Of a stretch of DNA of 64,000 nt, positions 40,888 to 49,318 are shown one piece after another. The stretch's first letter is position 1; every line of letters starts with the position of its first letter. The translations under genes and the position numbers were made by a program. The DNA comes from Bradyrhizobium sp. 195 (GTDB lineage: Bacteria > Pseudomonadota > Alphaproteobacteria > Rhizobiales > Xanthobacteraceae), in assembly GCF_023101665.1 (NCBI RefSeq), contig NZ_CP082161.1, positions 5,394,001-5,458,000 on the forward strand, written 5' to 3'. The notes under the pieces are model-generated. The model was given only the letters and a program-made list of their open reading frames with translations. It made no database searches and was not told the DNA's origin.

Positions 40888-41627
40888 CACCACCTCTCCA
40901 CCGATGGACGCAGATCGAGTTCGTGAGTCCAGCCGTCTCTGGATTGTTGGTGAGCAAACCAGTACGCTTCGGCGATGGACGTCGTTTTGGTTAGGCTATC
41001 GGGTGGAATTTCGCTGGCGCTGATTCCAGTTGCCGCCTTCATGCGCTGATGGATGGCTTCGCTATCAACGCCCGCGTCGATCAAAAGATGGACGACATGA
41101 ATGTTCTTCGGTCCAAGCTCACGGGCCATCGCTTGGGCGACGGCCCGCAAGCCGAACTTCGCCGCCGAAAATGCTGCAAAGCCCTTTCCGCCCCGAACGC
41201 TAGCGGTTGCGCCGGTGAAAAGCATCGTACCCCGTCCACGTGTGGACATGTGCTTCGCCGCCTCACGGCCCACGAGAAAGCCTGCGTAGCAAGCAAGTTC
41301 CCAGGCCTTGAAAAACAGCTTCTCCGTTGTCTCCAGCAATGGCTTGTTCACGTTTGATCCAGCGTTGAAGAGACAAACTTCGATCGGACCGACATCTCTC
41401 TCGACATCCGCGAACAGTTTCTGAACTTCCTCTTCCTTGCGCGCATCGACGCTGTAAGCGCGGACATCGTGTCCCTCCGCCTTCATCGAATCGACAAGCC
41501 CCTGCGACTTGGCAGCATCGCGCCGCGCGACACAGACAGAGTAACCGCCCTTTGCGAATCTCCGCGCCACGGCAGCGCCTATGGCATCGCCTGCGCCAAC
41601 AAGAAGTGCGACTTTCATTCTTTCCAT
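40887..41627 (-). CDS. SDR family protein lacking the catalytic tyrosine
   Basis: A 246-residue short-chain dehydrogenase/reductase. The NAD(P) motif VGAGDAIGAAVARRFAKGG, LFNAGSNVNK (a variant NAG) and FTGATASVRGG are present. The active-site YxxxK reads FSAAK here, so the catalytic Tyr is Phe while the Lys remains. That would abolish ordinary alcohol/ketone chemistry, and the protein may be a lyase-like, binding-only or altered dehydrogenase. It lies 37 bp after the CoA-transferase gene and is coupled to the GST gene. The ATG at 41627 has GGAGA upstream. Confidence 0.82.
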   Translation of the reverse strand: MERMKVALLVGAGDAIGAAVARRFAKGGYSVCVARRDAAKSQGLVDSMKAEGHDVRAYSVDARKEEEVQKLFADVERDVGPIEVCLFNAGSNVNKPLLETTEKLFFKAWELACYAGFLVGREAAKHMSTRGRGTMLFTGATASVRGGKGFAAFSAAKFGLRAVAQAMARELGPKNIHVVHLLIDAGVDSEAIHQRMKAATGISASEIPPDSLTKTTSIAEAYWFAHQQSRDGWTHELDLRPSVERW

Positions 41628-41664
41628 CACTGTTCAATCTCCAGAAACCGAACCGCTCGTCTCG

Positions 41665-42864
41665 TCACCCGGCAGCCCTGACCGCCTTGCCAGCAATCAT
41701 GGCGTCGATCGCGACGTCGCTGTAGCCGAGGTCGCGCAGTACGACGCGCGAGTGTTCACCTACCCGTGGCGCCGGACCACCGATGACGGCCTTGTTGACC
41801 TCGAAGATGGCCGCAGGCTTCGGCTGCCGCACCCGCCCCACCGTCGGCTGGTCGAACTCCTCGATCAGGCCGCGCGCCACAACCTGTTCGTTCTGGACGA
41901 TCTCGCCGCGGCGCAAGATCGGCGAACACGGCACGTCGTTCTCGTCGAGCCGCTTCAGCCACTCAGCCGTGGTGTGCTTTGCGATGTATTCCTGCATCTT
42001 GTTGATGCGCGCGGTGGCGTTTACAAAGCGCGCCCCCGGTGTGGCAAACCGCTCGTCCTCGGCCAGCTTCGGATCGCCCGACGCCTTGCAGAAGCCCTGC
42101 CATTCCGAGTCCGAGATCGTGCCGCAGGTGATATAGCCGTCGAGCGTCTTGAACACGAGGTCCGGACGGTCGTTGGGGTCGGTGGTTGTGGCCTCGGCGC
42201 CGACCACCGTGTATTGCATCATGCCCTCCGGCCACAGATACGAGATCATGGCGTCCAGCATCGCGACCTGGATGTGGTCGCCCTGCCCGGTCTTCTCGCG
42301 GGCATACAGCGCCGACGACACCGCCTGCGCCGTGAACACCGAAGTTGTTTTGTCGCAAACGATGGTGCGGATCATCTGCGGGCGATTGGTCACCGGCTGC
42401 GACTGGATGTCGGCAAAACCGGACAGCGCCTGGACGATCGGATCATAGACGCGCTTCTTGACATACGGCCCGCTGTCGCCGACTCCGCTGATCGAGACAT
42501 AAATCAGCCGCGGATACTTCTTGCGCAGCTGCTCGTGGCCGAGCCCGAGGCGCTCCATCGTGCCGGGACGGAAGTTCTGCACCAGCACGTCCGCCTGCGC
42601 GGCGAGCTTGGCCAGCACCTCACGGCCCGTCTCGCTTTTGATATCGATCGAAAGGGAGCGCTTGCCGCGATTGCACGATACGAACAGCGCCGAGAATTCA
42701 CCGGCCGTGTCAATCAGCGTCCGGCTCCGGCGGGTGCCGTCGCCGCTGGTCGGCTCGATCTTGAGCACATCCGCGCCCTGATCGGCCAGAAACATCGTCG
42801 CATATGGACCCGACACCACCGCCGTCAGATCCAGGACGCGCACTCCACTCAAAGGCCCTGGCAT
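41665..42864 (-). CDS. CaiB/BaiF family (class III) CoA-transferase
   Basis: A 399-residue CoA-transferase: PLSGVRVLDLTAVVSGPYAT, LADQGADVLKIEPTSGDGTR, LVQNFRPGTMERLGLGHEQL and the C-terminal PAPRVGEHSRVVLRDLGY fit the family. It activates a carboxylate to its CoA ester using another CoA thioester as donor. It lies 42 bp after the Liv-type ATPase gene (livF) and before the SDR gene, so the imported compound is probably made into a CoA ester on arrival. The substrate is not known. Confidence 0.9.
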   Translation of the reverse strand: MPGPLSGVRVLDLTAVVSGPYATMFLADQGADVLKIEPTSGDGTRRSRTLIDTAGEFSALFVSCNRGKRSLSIDIKSETGREVLAKLAAQADVLVQNFRPGTMERLGLGHEQLRKKYPRLIYVSISGVGDSGPYVKKRVYDPIVQALSGFADIQSQPVTNRPQMIRTIVCDKTTSVFTAQAVSSALYAREKTGQGDHIQVAMLDAMISYLWPEGMMQYTVVGAEATTTDPNDRPDLVFKTLDGYITCGTISDSEWQGFCKASGDPKLAEDERFATPGARFVNATARINKMQEYIAKHTTAEWLKRLDENDVPCSPILRRGEIVQNEQVVARGLIEEFDQPTVGRVRQPKPAAIFEVNKAVIGGPAPRVGEHSRVVLRDLGYSDVAIDAMIAGKAVRAAG

Positions 42865-42906
42865 GTCTTCACTTCCTCCGTTGATGCTTCGTCTTCAGCT
42901 TCAATG

Positions 42907-43608
42907 TCACACGCTCAAATACGTGCGCCTGATATCGTCGTTTGCGATCAGCGATTGCGTGTCGCCGGCGAATTGAACCCGCCCCTGGCTGAGCACGTAG
43001 ACATGATCAGCCAGCTGGGTCGCGAGGTGATAGTTCTGCTCCACCAGCAGAATGGGCGTTCCGGATGCCTTGATGTCCTTGAACACGGCCTCGAGCTTCT
43101 CGATGATCACCGGCGCCAGGCCCTCGCTGGGTTCATCGAGAATCATCAGATCAGGCCCAGCCACCAGCGCCCGCCCAATGGCCAGCATTTGCTGCTCGCC
43201 GCCGGACAGTTGCCCGCCGAGACTCTTGCGCCGTTCGGCGAGGCGGGGAAAGATTTCGAACACATACTCCATGGGCTTACGCCGGGGCCGGTGCTTCGAC
43301 GCGCCATAGGCAATGGCAAGATGCTCTTCGACAGTCACGGTCGGGAAGATGCCGCGATCCTCCGGCACGAAAGCAATGCCGGATTTCACGATCCGATGTG
43401 TCGGCAGCCGTGTGATATCGATTCCATTGAAGACGACGCGGCCACGCCGCGCCGGCGTCAGCCCCAATATCGAGCGCAGCGTCGTCGTCTTGCCAGCCCC
43501 GTTGCGGCCGAGCACCGCCACGCACTGCGCGCCGGCCACGGAGAGATCAACGCCTTGCAGGATATGGCTTTCGCCATAGTAGGTGTGAAGATGCTCGACC
43601 TTAAGCAT
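42907..43608 (-). CDS. livF: Branched-chain amino acid-type ABC transporter ATPase (LivF-like)
   Basis: A 233-residue ATP-binding subunit. Walker A GRNGAGKTT, the family YGESHILQGVDLSV, signature LSGGEQQMLAIG, Walker B LMILDEPSEGLAP and a His-loop region (LLVEQNYHLA) are present. As in LivF proteins, residues 93-110 are FPTVTVEEHLAIAYG. It overlaps livG by 8 nt. The name reflects family. With CoA-transferase, SDR and GST downstream, the cargo is more likely a carboxylate or aromatic acid than leucine. Confidence 0.9.
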   Translation of the reverse strand: MLKVEHLHTYYGESHILQGVDLSVAGAQCVAVLGRNGAGKTTTLRSILGLTPARRGRVVFNGIDITRLPTHRIVKSGIAFVPEDRGIFPTVTVEEHLAIAYGASKHRPRRKPMEYVFEIFPRLAERRKSLGGQLSGGEQQMLAIGRALVAGPDLMILDEPSEGLAPVIIEKLEAVFKDIKASGTPILLVEQNYHLATQLADHVYVLSQGRVQFAGDTQSLIANDDIRRTYLSV

Positions 43609-44347
43609 GGTGCTGCCCCAGATAAGCCTCGATCACCTGAGGATTGGACTGGATCTGGTCCTTCGTCCCTGTTGCGAGCACCCTGCCGTAACTCAGCACC
43701 GTGATGATGTCGCAGATCGCAAACACGACGTCCATGTCGTGTTCCACGAGCAGAATGGTCAACTCGGGCGACAAGCCGTTGATCAGCTTGATCAGACTGG
43801 CGCGCTCGTCAGGCGACGTTCCAGCCGCCGGCTCGTCCATCAGCAGGATCTTCGGCTCCGCACATAGTGCGATCGCGACTTCGAGTTGACGTTTCTGTCC
43901 ATAGGACAGTTCGTTGACGTTCCGGTGCAGCACCGTGTCCAGATGCATCTGCTCGGCCGCGAAGTGCGCTTTTCGAACAACGTCGGCAAACGACCAGCAG
44001 GACCGGAACACGGAATGCCGCGACGCATCAAATGCCTGGCATGCAACGCGCAGGTTCTCGAGGACAGTGACACTCTCAAGCAGCATGTTCTTCTGAAAGG
44101 AGCGTGAAAGACCGCCTCGCGTGACGAGGTCGGGCCGACCCTGCTGCACCGGAATACCCTGAATGAGAATTTCACCGCTGGTCGGTGGCTGCCATCCCGT
44201 GATGATGTTGAACAGCGTGGTTTTGCCGGCGCCATTGGGACCGATCACAGCATGCCGCTGCCCTGACGGCACCTTCAGATCGAGGTCACTGATGACCTGT
44301 AGCCCACCGAAGGCCTTGCGCAGGTTCCTGATTTCGAGCGCGCTCAT
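43601..44347 (-). CDS. livG: Branched-chain amino acid-type ABC transporter ATPase (LivG-like)
   Basis: A 248-residue ATP-binding subunit with Walker A GPNGAGKTTLFNIITGW, the LivG-type insert SFQKNMLLESVTVLENLRVA, a signature LSYGQKRQLEVAIAL and Walker B KILLMDEPAAGTSPDE. The ATP-binding loop after signature carries LLVEHDMDVV. It pairs with LivF as a heterodimer in the importer. The start overlaps the permease stop by 4 nt, so translation is coupled along the operon. Confidence 0.9.
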   Translation of the reverse strand: MSALEIRNLRKAFGGLQVISDLDLKVPSGQRHAVIGPNGAGKTTLFNIITGWQPPTSGEILIQGIPVQQGRPDLVTRGGLSRSFQKNMLLESVTVLENLRVACQAFDASRHSVFRSCWSFADVVRKAHFAAEQMHLDTVLHRNVNELSYGQKRQLEVAIALCAEPKILLMDEPAAGTSPDERASLIKLINGLSPELTILLVEHDMDVVFAICDIITVLSYGRVLATGTKDQIQSNPQVIEAYLGQHHA

Positions 44348-45348
44348 TGCCGTTTTCCGATCAGCGTGCTGATGGAGCCTAGAACGCCGCCACGGAAAAA
44401 CGCAACCACAAGCATGAAGAAGATGCCGAAGAACAGATTGTACTCTTCGGTAATCATGCTCAGCGCCTGCTTGACCACGACGAAGACCGCGGCTCCCACA
44501 AACGGTCCGAGAATGACATTGGCGCCGCCGATGATGACCATCAGCACGCCCTCACCGCTCATCTGCCAGCTCATCGCATCGGGATTGACGAAGTAGGTGT
44601 ACTGCGACTGAAGAATGCCCGCCACCGCGCAAATCACGGCAGCCAGCGCAAAGGATCCGATCTTGTAGTTGGCGACAGCATATCCCATCGACATCATGCG
44701 ACGCTCGTTCTCACGGATGCCGACGAGAACGCTGCCGAACGGCGACGTTACGATCCGCCACAACATCAGCAGGGAGAGAACGGCGACAACAAGTACGTAG
44801 TAATAGAAGACGGTCGGGTTGTCCGCGCTCACACCGAGCAGCGACAGATCGGGACGCGGAATTCCCGTCATGCCGTCCGACCCGTTGGTCCAACGCAGCT
44901 TGATTGCCGCCCCATAGAACATTTGCGAGAATGCCAGTGTGATCAGGAGGAATTCAACGCCACGCGTCCGGGTACAAATCGCGCCAATTGCCGCCGCAAT
45001 CGCGGCCACGACCACAAGCGTGACCGGGGCAGAGATCCACAGCGGCCACCCCAACAAGGCTGTTCCGATCGCGATGCCGTATCCACCAAACCCGAGAAAC
45101 ATCGCCTGCCCCAGGGATACGAGACCCGTGTATCCGGTCAGAAGATTGATGCCGGACGCAAATACTCCCGCGATCATGACCTCGACTGCCAGTGTCGTGA
45201 CATAGCCAGATACGAACGACGGCAGCGCGCATAAGCCAACGGTAAAAAGCGCGAACAACGCAGCGTATGCGCGACGTGAAACGGGAGGCGCCAACCGCTT
45301 CAGCGCGCCAACTCCCTCTTCGCTCGAGAGGATGGCATCTGCGCTCAT
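44344..45348 (-). CDS. livM: Branched-chain amino acid-type ABC transporter permease (LivM-like)
   Basis: A 334-residue permease with about eight to ten membrane helices. After a polar N-terminus come FTVGLCALPSFVSGYVTTLA and the LivM-typical GYTGLVSLGQAMFLGFGGYG. The cytosolic coupling region VGIRENERRMMSMGYAVANY, conserved in LivM, contacts the ATPases. It overlaps livH by 4 nt upstream and livG by 4 nt downstream. It is one half of the membrane pore. Confidence 0.88.
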   Translation of the reverse strand: MSADAILSSEEGVGALKRLAPPVSRRAYAALFALFTVGLCALPSFVSGYVTTLAVEVMIAGVFASGINLLTGYTGLVSLGQAMFLGFGGYGIAIGTALLGWPLWISAPVTLVVVAAIAAAIGAICTRTRGVEFLLITLAFSQMFYGAAIKLRWTNGSDGMTGIPRPDLSLLGVSADNPTVFYYYVLVVAVLSLLMLWRIVTSPFGSVLVGIRENERRMMSMGYAVANYKIGSFALAAVICAVAGILQSQYTYFVNPDAMSWQMSGEGVLMVIIGGANVILGPFVGAAVFVVVKQALSMITEEYNLFFGIFFMLVVAFFRGGVLGSISTLIGKRQ

Positions 45349-46223
45349 GCAACCCTCCCGACCGCGCCAAAAAGACCCTGCGGACGAAAGATCATCACGG
45401 CTATCAGAAGGATATAAATCGCAAACAGCTCGGCTTCCGGAAGGTAGGCCTGCGCGAACGTATCCGTCATGCCGACGATCAGCGAGGCGTAGAACGACCC
45501 CTTGAGATTGCCGAGGCCACCCACCACCACGACCACGAAAGTCGTGACGACAATTCCGATGCCCATGCTGGAATAGATGCTCATGACAGGGGCCGAGACG
45601 ACCCCGGCAAATCCGGCAAGTGCGGAGCCGAACCCGAATACCAGCGCGAACAGGACATTGATGTTTATGCCGAGCGCCGTGACCATCTCGCGGTTGTCGA
45701 CCCCGGCCCGCAGCGTGGCGCCGACCAGCGTGCGATCGATCACCAGGACGAGCGCGATGGCGATGGCAATGCCGACCGCGGTGATGAACAGGCGATAGAT
45801 CGGGTACTCAATTCCCAGCAGGGCGACACGGCCCTTCAGGAGATCTGGCGTGACAATGCTGTGAAATGCCGATCCATAGATATATTCGACTGCCCCGGCC
45901 GTTGCGAACAGCAGGCCGAACGTCAGCAGCGCGAGATCGAGGTGCGTCGACCGACCGCGCTGAGCCAGGGGCTGCAGTACGAAGAACTGCAGGACGAAGC
46001 CGGCCGCGAACGGCAGCAGCGGACCTATCAGCAGCGCAAGCCAGAATGAACCTGTTTTGTTGGCGACAACCAACCCGAAATAGGCCCCCATCGTAAAGAA
46101 AGCGCCGTGAGCCAAATTGAGAATGTTCATCAACCCGAAGATCAGCGTCAGGCCGACGGCGAGAAGGAACACCAACATGCTCAGTTGCACGCCATTGAGA
46201 AGTTGAATCAGGAAAGGCTGCAT
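45345..46223 (-). CDS. livH: Branched-chain amino acid-type ABC transporter permease (LivH-like)
   Basis: A 292-residue permease with eight or so membrane segments. LLNGVQLSMLVFLLAVGLTL, then GLMNILNLAHGAFFTMGAYF (the classic LivH NxxHG motif), and the coupling element TLRAGVDNREMVTALGININ are present. It forms the second half of the pore with LivM. The gene is 54 bp after the binding-protein gene. No separate promoter is apparent between them. Confidence 0.9.
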   Translation of the reverse strand: MQPFLIQLLNGVQLSMLVFLLAVGLTLIFGLMNILNLAHGAFFTMGAYFGLVVANKTGSFWLALLIGPLLPFAAGFVLQFFVLQPLAQRGRSTHLDLALLTFGLLFATAGAVEYIYGSAFHSIVTPDLLKGRVALLGIEYPIYRLFITAVGIAIAIALVLVIDRTLVGATLRAGVDNREMVTALGININVLFALVFGFGSALAGFAGVVSAPVMSIYSSMGIGIVVTTFVVVVVGGLGNLKGSFYASLIVGMTDTFAQAYLPEAELFAIYILLIAVMIFRPQGLFGAVGRVA

Positions 46224-46277
46224 GCTTCACCCAAATTCGAGGAAACGCGAGCTCCGCCGGGCGAAGTTCGGCTCGGA

Positions 46278-47489
46278 TCAGAACGATTTCGTGCAGCCTG
46301 GCAGATCGCCAGCACCCGGAAACTGGTCCAGGGGCTTGCGCTGCATCTTGCCGTCGGGACCCTTGACGACCTCGACGACGTAGACCTTCTCGAGCAACGC
46401 GCTGTTCTGGGCATTGAATTTGATCTTTCCGCGCGGCGAATCGAAGGTCAGGTCTCGCATCGTCGCAATGAACTTCGCGCGGTCTTCCGGCATCTGGCCG
46501 TCGAGCTTTTGGAGGGTGAGCATGATCGCCTTGCCGTTGTCGTAGCCAAGTGCTGCGCTCACGTCGGGATCCTGCTTGTACTTCGCGTTATAGGCCTTCA
46601 CGAATTTCTGATTCACCTCGGTTTCGATGCTAGGGTAGTGCGTGGCAACGTGCTGAGCATTGAGCGCCAGATCGCCGAGCGCGGGCCACAACGCCTCGTC
46701 ATAAACCCAGTGATCGCCGATAAACGGAATCTTGGTTCGCAGACCGAAATCGGCGTGCTGCTTGACGACTTGGATTGCTTCCGCGCCTGCATAGAATGCG
46801 TAGATGATTTGGGCGCCGGAGTTGGCGGCCTGCGTCAAGGCGGCGCTGTAGTCCTTTGTCTTCTGGAACGGCGTCCAGATTTCCTCGATCACCTTTCCGC
46901 CATTGTCTTCAAAGCCGCGTTTGAACCCACCGATAAATGCGCGGCCCGCAGAGTAATCAGGCCCCATCGTCACGGCGGTCTTGACCCCCTTGCCCGCCCA
47001 GTACTTGCCGGAGGCGTATTCAAAGCCGTTGGCGCTGAACGACGTGCGCGCTATGTATGGACTGCAAAACTTACCGGTGATCTCGTCCGCAAAGGCGTTC
47101 ACGAACACCGTCGGCATCTTGTTCTTGTCGGCAAGTTCCGAGATTGCAATCGCGACATTCGAGCCGACGACACCGGCAACCAGGTCGACCTTGTCCGACT
47201 GAACGAACTTGTTGAATTTCTGAACGCCCACGCTGGGCGTCAATTCGTCATCTGCGCGGACAATCTCAATGGGCCGACCGTTACTCTTGTTGCCGAACTC
47301 TTCCAATGCGATTTGAAAGCCGCGATCAATGCTTTCCGCCGGAACCGCATAGACGCCCTTGTACGGCAGCATCAGGCCGATCTTGATGGCGCCCTTCTCC
47401 TGCGCGTGCGTCGGCACGGCGGCCGATGCCGCGAGACCGATCGCTCCGGCGAAACCAATGAGCGCATATCCCTTGAAAGAAATTGTCAT
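46278..47489 (-). CDS. Liv-type periplasmic substrate-binding protein
   Basis: A 403-residue binding protein of type I periplasmic fold. The signal peptide runs to about residue 30 (LIGFAGAIGLAASAAVPTHA). IKIGLMLPYKGVYAVPAESI, VDLVAGVVGSNVAIAISELA and VTMGPDYSAGRAFIGGFKRG are landmarks. RCs in this group often bind aromatic or branched carboxylates rather than leucine. It is followed by livH, livM, livG and livF. Upstream lies a ~200-bp gap with a candidate promoter and the AraC regulator gene on the same strand. Confidence 0.9.
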   Translation of the reverse strand: MTISFKGYALIGFAGAIGLAASAAVPTHAQEKGAIKIGLMLPYKGVYAVPAESIDRGFQIALEEFGNKSNGRPIEIVRADDELTPSVGVQKFNKFVQSDKVDLVAGVVGSNVAIAISELADKNKMPTVFVNAFADEITGKFCSPYIARTSFSANGFEYASGKYWAGKGVKTAVTMGPDYSAGRAFIGGFKRGFEDNGGKVIEEIWTPFQKTKDYSAALTQAANSGAQIIYAFYAGAEAIQVVKQHADFGLRTKIPFIGDHWVYDEALWPALGDLALNAQHVATHYPSIETEVNQKFVKAYNAKYKQDPDVSAALGYDNGKAIMLTLQKLDGQMPEDRAKFIATMRDLTFDSPRGKIKFNAQNSALLEKVYVVEVVKGPDGKMQRKPLDQFPGAGDLPGCTKSF

Positions 47490-47687
47490 TCCGCTCTCCC
47501 TTGTGCCGGGTGGTTACGCCCGGAAACTCCCGCTTGAGCCACGGCCAGGCGGCTGTGGTCTGCGTGGATTTTTATGGGAGAGTGTTAGATGGCGAAGCTG
47601 ATCCTGACTTGCAGGATAGCGCCACCGCTTCCGGAAAAGCGCCATTTAGTCCCGGAAGCGGACGGCGCATTCAGAGCGGGGCATTGC

Positions 47688-48557
47688 CTATGACAGGTAA
47701 CGCCGACGGAACGAGGAGGGAGTGATGCCGGCCGCCTTCTTGAAACTTGTCGAGAAATGCTGGGCGTCATTGAAACCGACCGCAAGGGCCACATCGACAA
47801 TACTGTCGTCCGTTTCTGACAGCCGTCGCTTTGCCTCGTCGATCCGAAGCGAAAGAACGTAATTGTACGGCGTCACGCCGACGCTTTCCTGAAATGCGCG
47901 CAGGAAGTGCCGCTTGCTCAACCCGGCGATTTCGGAAAGTTCTGCGAGAGATATCGGCTGGGTAAGGTTCTCGCGCACATACTCCTCGACACACCGTAGG
48001 CTTCGGCCCGGCAGACCACCGCGCACCTTGATGGATGGCTGCTGACTTCGGTCGCTGATGCGAGAAATGTGAGCCAGCGCCTGGATCGACCACCCCTCCG
48101 CCATGAGGCTGAAGACATTGTCAGGCGAGGCCGCTTCGCGGCAAAGTTCGGCGAGGCCACGCGTCAATCCATCGTGCTCGAAAGCAATTGTGCAGTTCGT
48201 GATCGCGTGCTGCAGGCGTTCGCCCACGAAAGATGGATTCAGAAACACCACGGTGTAGTCGAGGGTTGGTCCGACGTTCCACTCACCTTCGATCTCGATT
48301 GCGGCAGGAAAGATTGCGAGCTTCGATTTTCCCGGGAATCGGCGCTCGACCGGACGCCCGTCAATCGTCGCTCTCAGACGTTCGGTCCCCTTGCCGAACC
48401 AGAACAATGACAGCTCAGGCTGGCGAAAATGCCAATGCATGCGCCCGACCGTCTCCCTGCGAAGAACTTCGATCCGCATGCTCGGCGTATCGGTGATGAT
48501 GGATGACACGAGATCGCCGCCAACCAGCCGAACGTAGTTGTCACCGATGGTTTCCAT
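47688..48557 (-). CDS. AraC family transcriptional regulator
   Basis: A 289-residue regulator with a C-terminal double helix-turn-helix: SLAELSEIAGLSKRHFLRAF with VTPYNYVLSLRIDEAKRRL, then DVALAVGFNDAQHFSTSFKK and ITPSSFRRRYL. The N-terminal ~180 residues form the sensing/dimer domain, containing ELSLFWFGKGTERLRATIDG. It lies 198 bp upstream of the Liv-type importer operon on the same strand and is the likely ligand-responsive activator of the whole unit. Confidence 0.9.
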   Translation of the reverse strand: METIGDNYVRLVGGDLVSSIITDTPSMRIEVLRRETVGRMHWHFRQPELSLFWFGKGTERLRATIDGRPVERRFPGKSKLAIFPAAIEIEGEWNVGPTLDYTVVFLNPSFVGERLQHAITNCTIAFEHDGLTRGLAELCREAASPDNVFSLMAEGWSIQALAHISRISDRSQQPSIKVRGGLPGRSLRCVEEYVRENLTQPISLAELSEIAGLSKRHFLRAFQESVGVTPYNYVLSLRIDEAKRRLSETDDSIVDVALAVGFNDAQHFSTSFKKAAGITPSSFRRRYLS

Positions 48558-48701
48558 CCCAAACCCTTATTCGAGAGTGAGTTCCGATATAGAATGCACA
48601 GAATGGAAGGAAATGCGAGGCCCTTTCATGGTGCACCGCAGTATGGTCCTTTCGGACTCTTCCCAAGCGCAACAGAGCAGCATGAGTTCGACGCTCAGGT
48701 C

Positions 48702-49115
48702 TCAGTTCGCAGGCTTTGGCGCGCTGCCTTGATGGAAGTGATCGGCGCCTGATATCTCCACCCAGCCATGCCTTGACTGCTCAAACACCGATCTGATCGG
48801 CGCCGGAAAGTCCGGATCCGCGAGGGCGCCAACGGCAACGCCGATCATCCCGGGCAGATTGTCGGCCTGCCAATAGACCGTTGAGCCGCAGTCAGGACAA
48901 AAATAGCTGCGGACGTTGCCGCCGCTTGCAGCTGTCCGAACGTAGGGCTTCGGCGTCCCTGAGATTGTAACGGCCTCAACCGGATAGAAGGCACCGACGC
49001 CGAACGGCGCGCCGGTTCGTCGCTGACAGTCTAGGCAATGACAGGCAACGACGAGCCGCGATGGCCCCGGAAGCGACAGCGCAAGAGCACCGCAGCTGCA
49101 TCTGGCATCGATCAT
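48702..49115 (-). CDS. GFA-family zinc protein
   Basis: A 137-residue protein of the glutathione-dependent formaldehyde-activating (GFA) family. Two zinc sites are visible: ARCSCGALAL with VACHCLDCQRRTGAPFG, and SYFCPDCGSTVYW. The family fold is MSS4-like, and most members, including this one by sequence alone, have no proven formaldehyde chemistry. The start at MIDARCSCG is chosen because the N-terminal extension is low-complexity. It is separated from the AraC gene by 144 bp holding no gene. Confidence 0.85.
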   Translation of the reverse strand: MIDARCSCGALALSLPGPSRLVVACHCLDCQRRTGAPFGVGAFYPVEAVTISGTPKPYVRTAASGGNVRSYFCPDCGSTVYWQADNLPGMIGVAVGALADPDFPAPIRSVFEQSRHGWVEISGADHFHQGSAPKPAN

Positions 49116-49175
49116 CGAATTTACTCTCCCTTGACGGCCCGATGGAGTTGAAGAGGCAATGCTGTCGCTCACCCT

Positions 49176-49256
49176 CCGTCATTGCGAGCGCAGCGAAGCA
49201 ATCCAGACTGCTTCCGCGGAAAGACTCTGGATTGCTTCGCTGCGCTCGCAATGACG
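49176..49256. repeat. Palindromic intergenic repeat, copy 1
   Basis: CGTCATTGCGAGCGCAGCGA at 49177-49196 is inverted against TCGCTGCGCTCGCAATGACG at 49236-49255. The centre holds TTCCGCGGAA. A nearly identical element is at 62427-62515, sharing the phrases CGTCATTGCGAG, GAAGCAATCCAGA and TTCCGCGGAAAGACTCTGG. It lies between two leftward genes and could form a long hairpin in either transcript. It is a dispersed repeat, not coding. Confidence 0.85.
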
Positions 49257-49318
49257 AGGAGGCAGCGGTGCTCGCCTCAAAGACGCGTGGCAGCGCGCCC
49301 CGCACGCGGCGGCGACAC

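Noticed and set aside
41581..43704. A 707-codon open frame on the plus strand opposite the CoA-transferase and livF genes
   Set aside because: Its translation lacks family features, and both minus-strand genes under it carry complete catalytic motifs. It is a GC-bias shadow.
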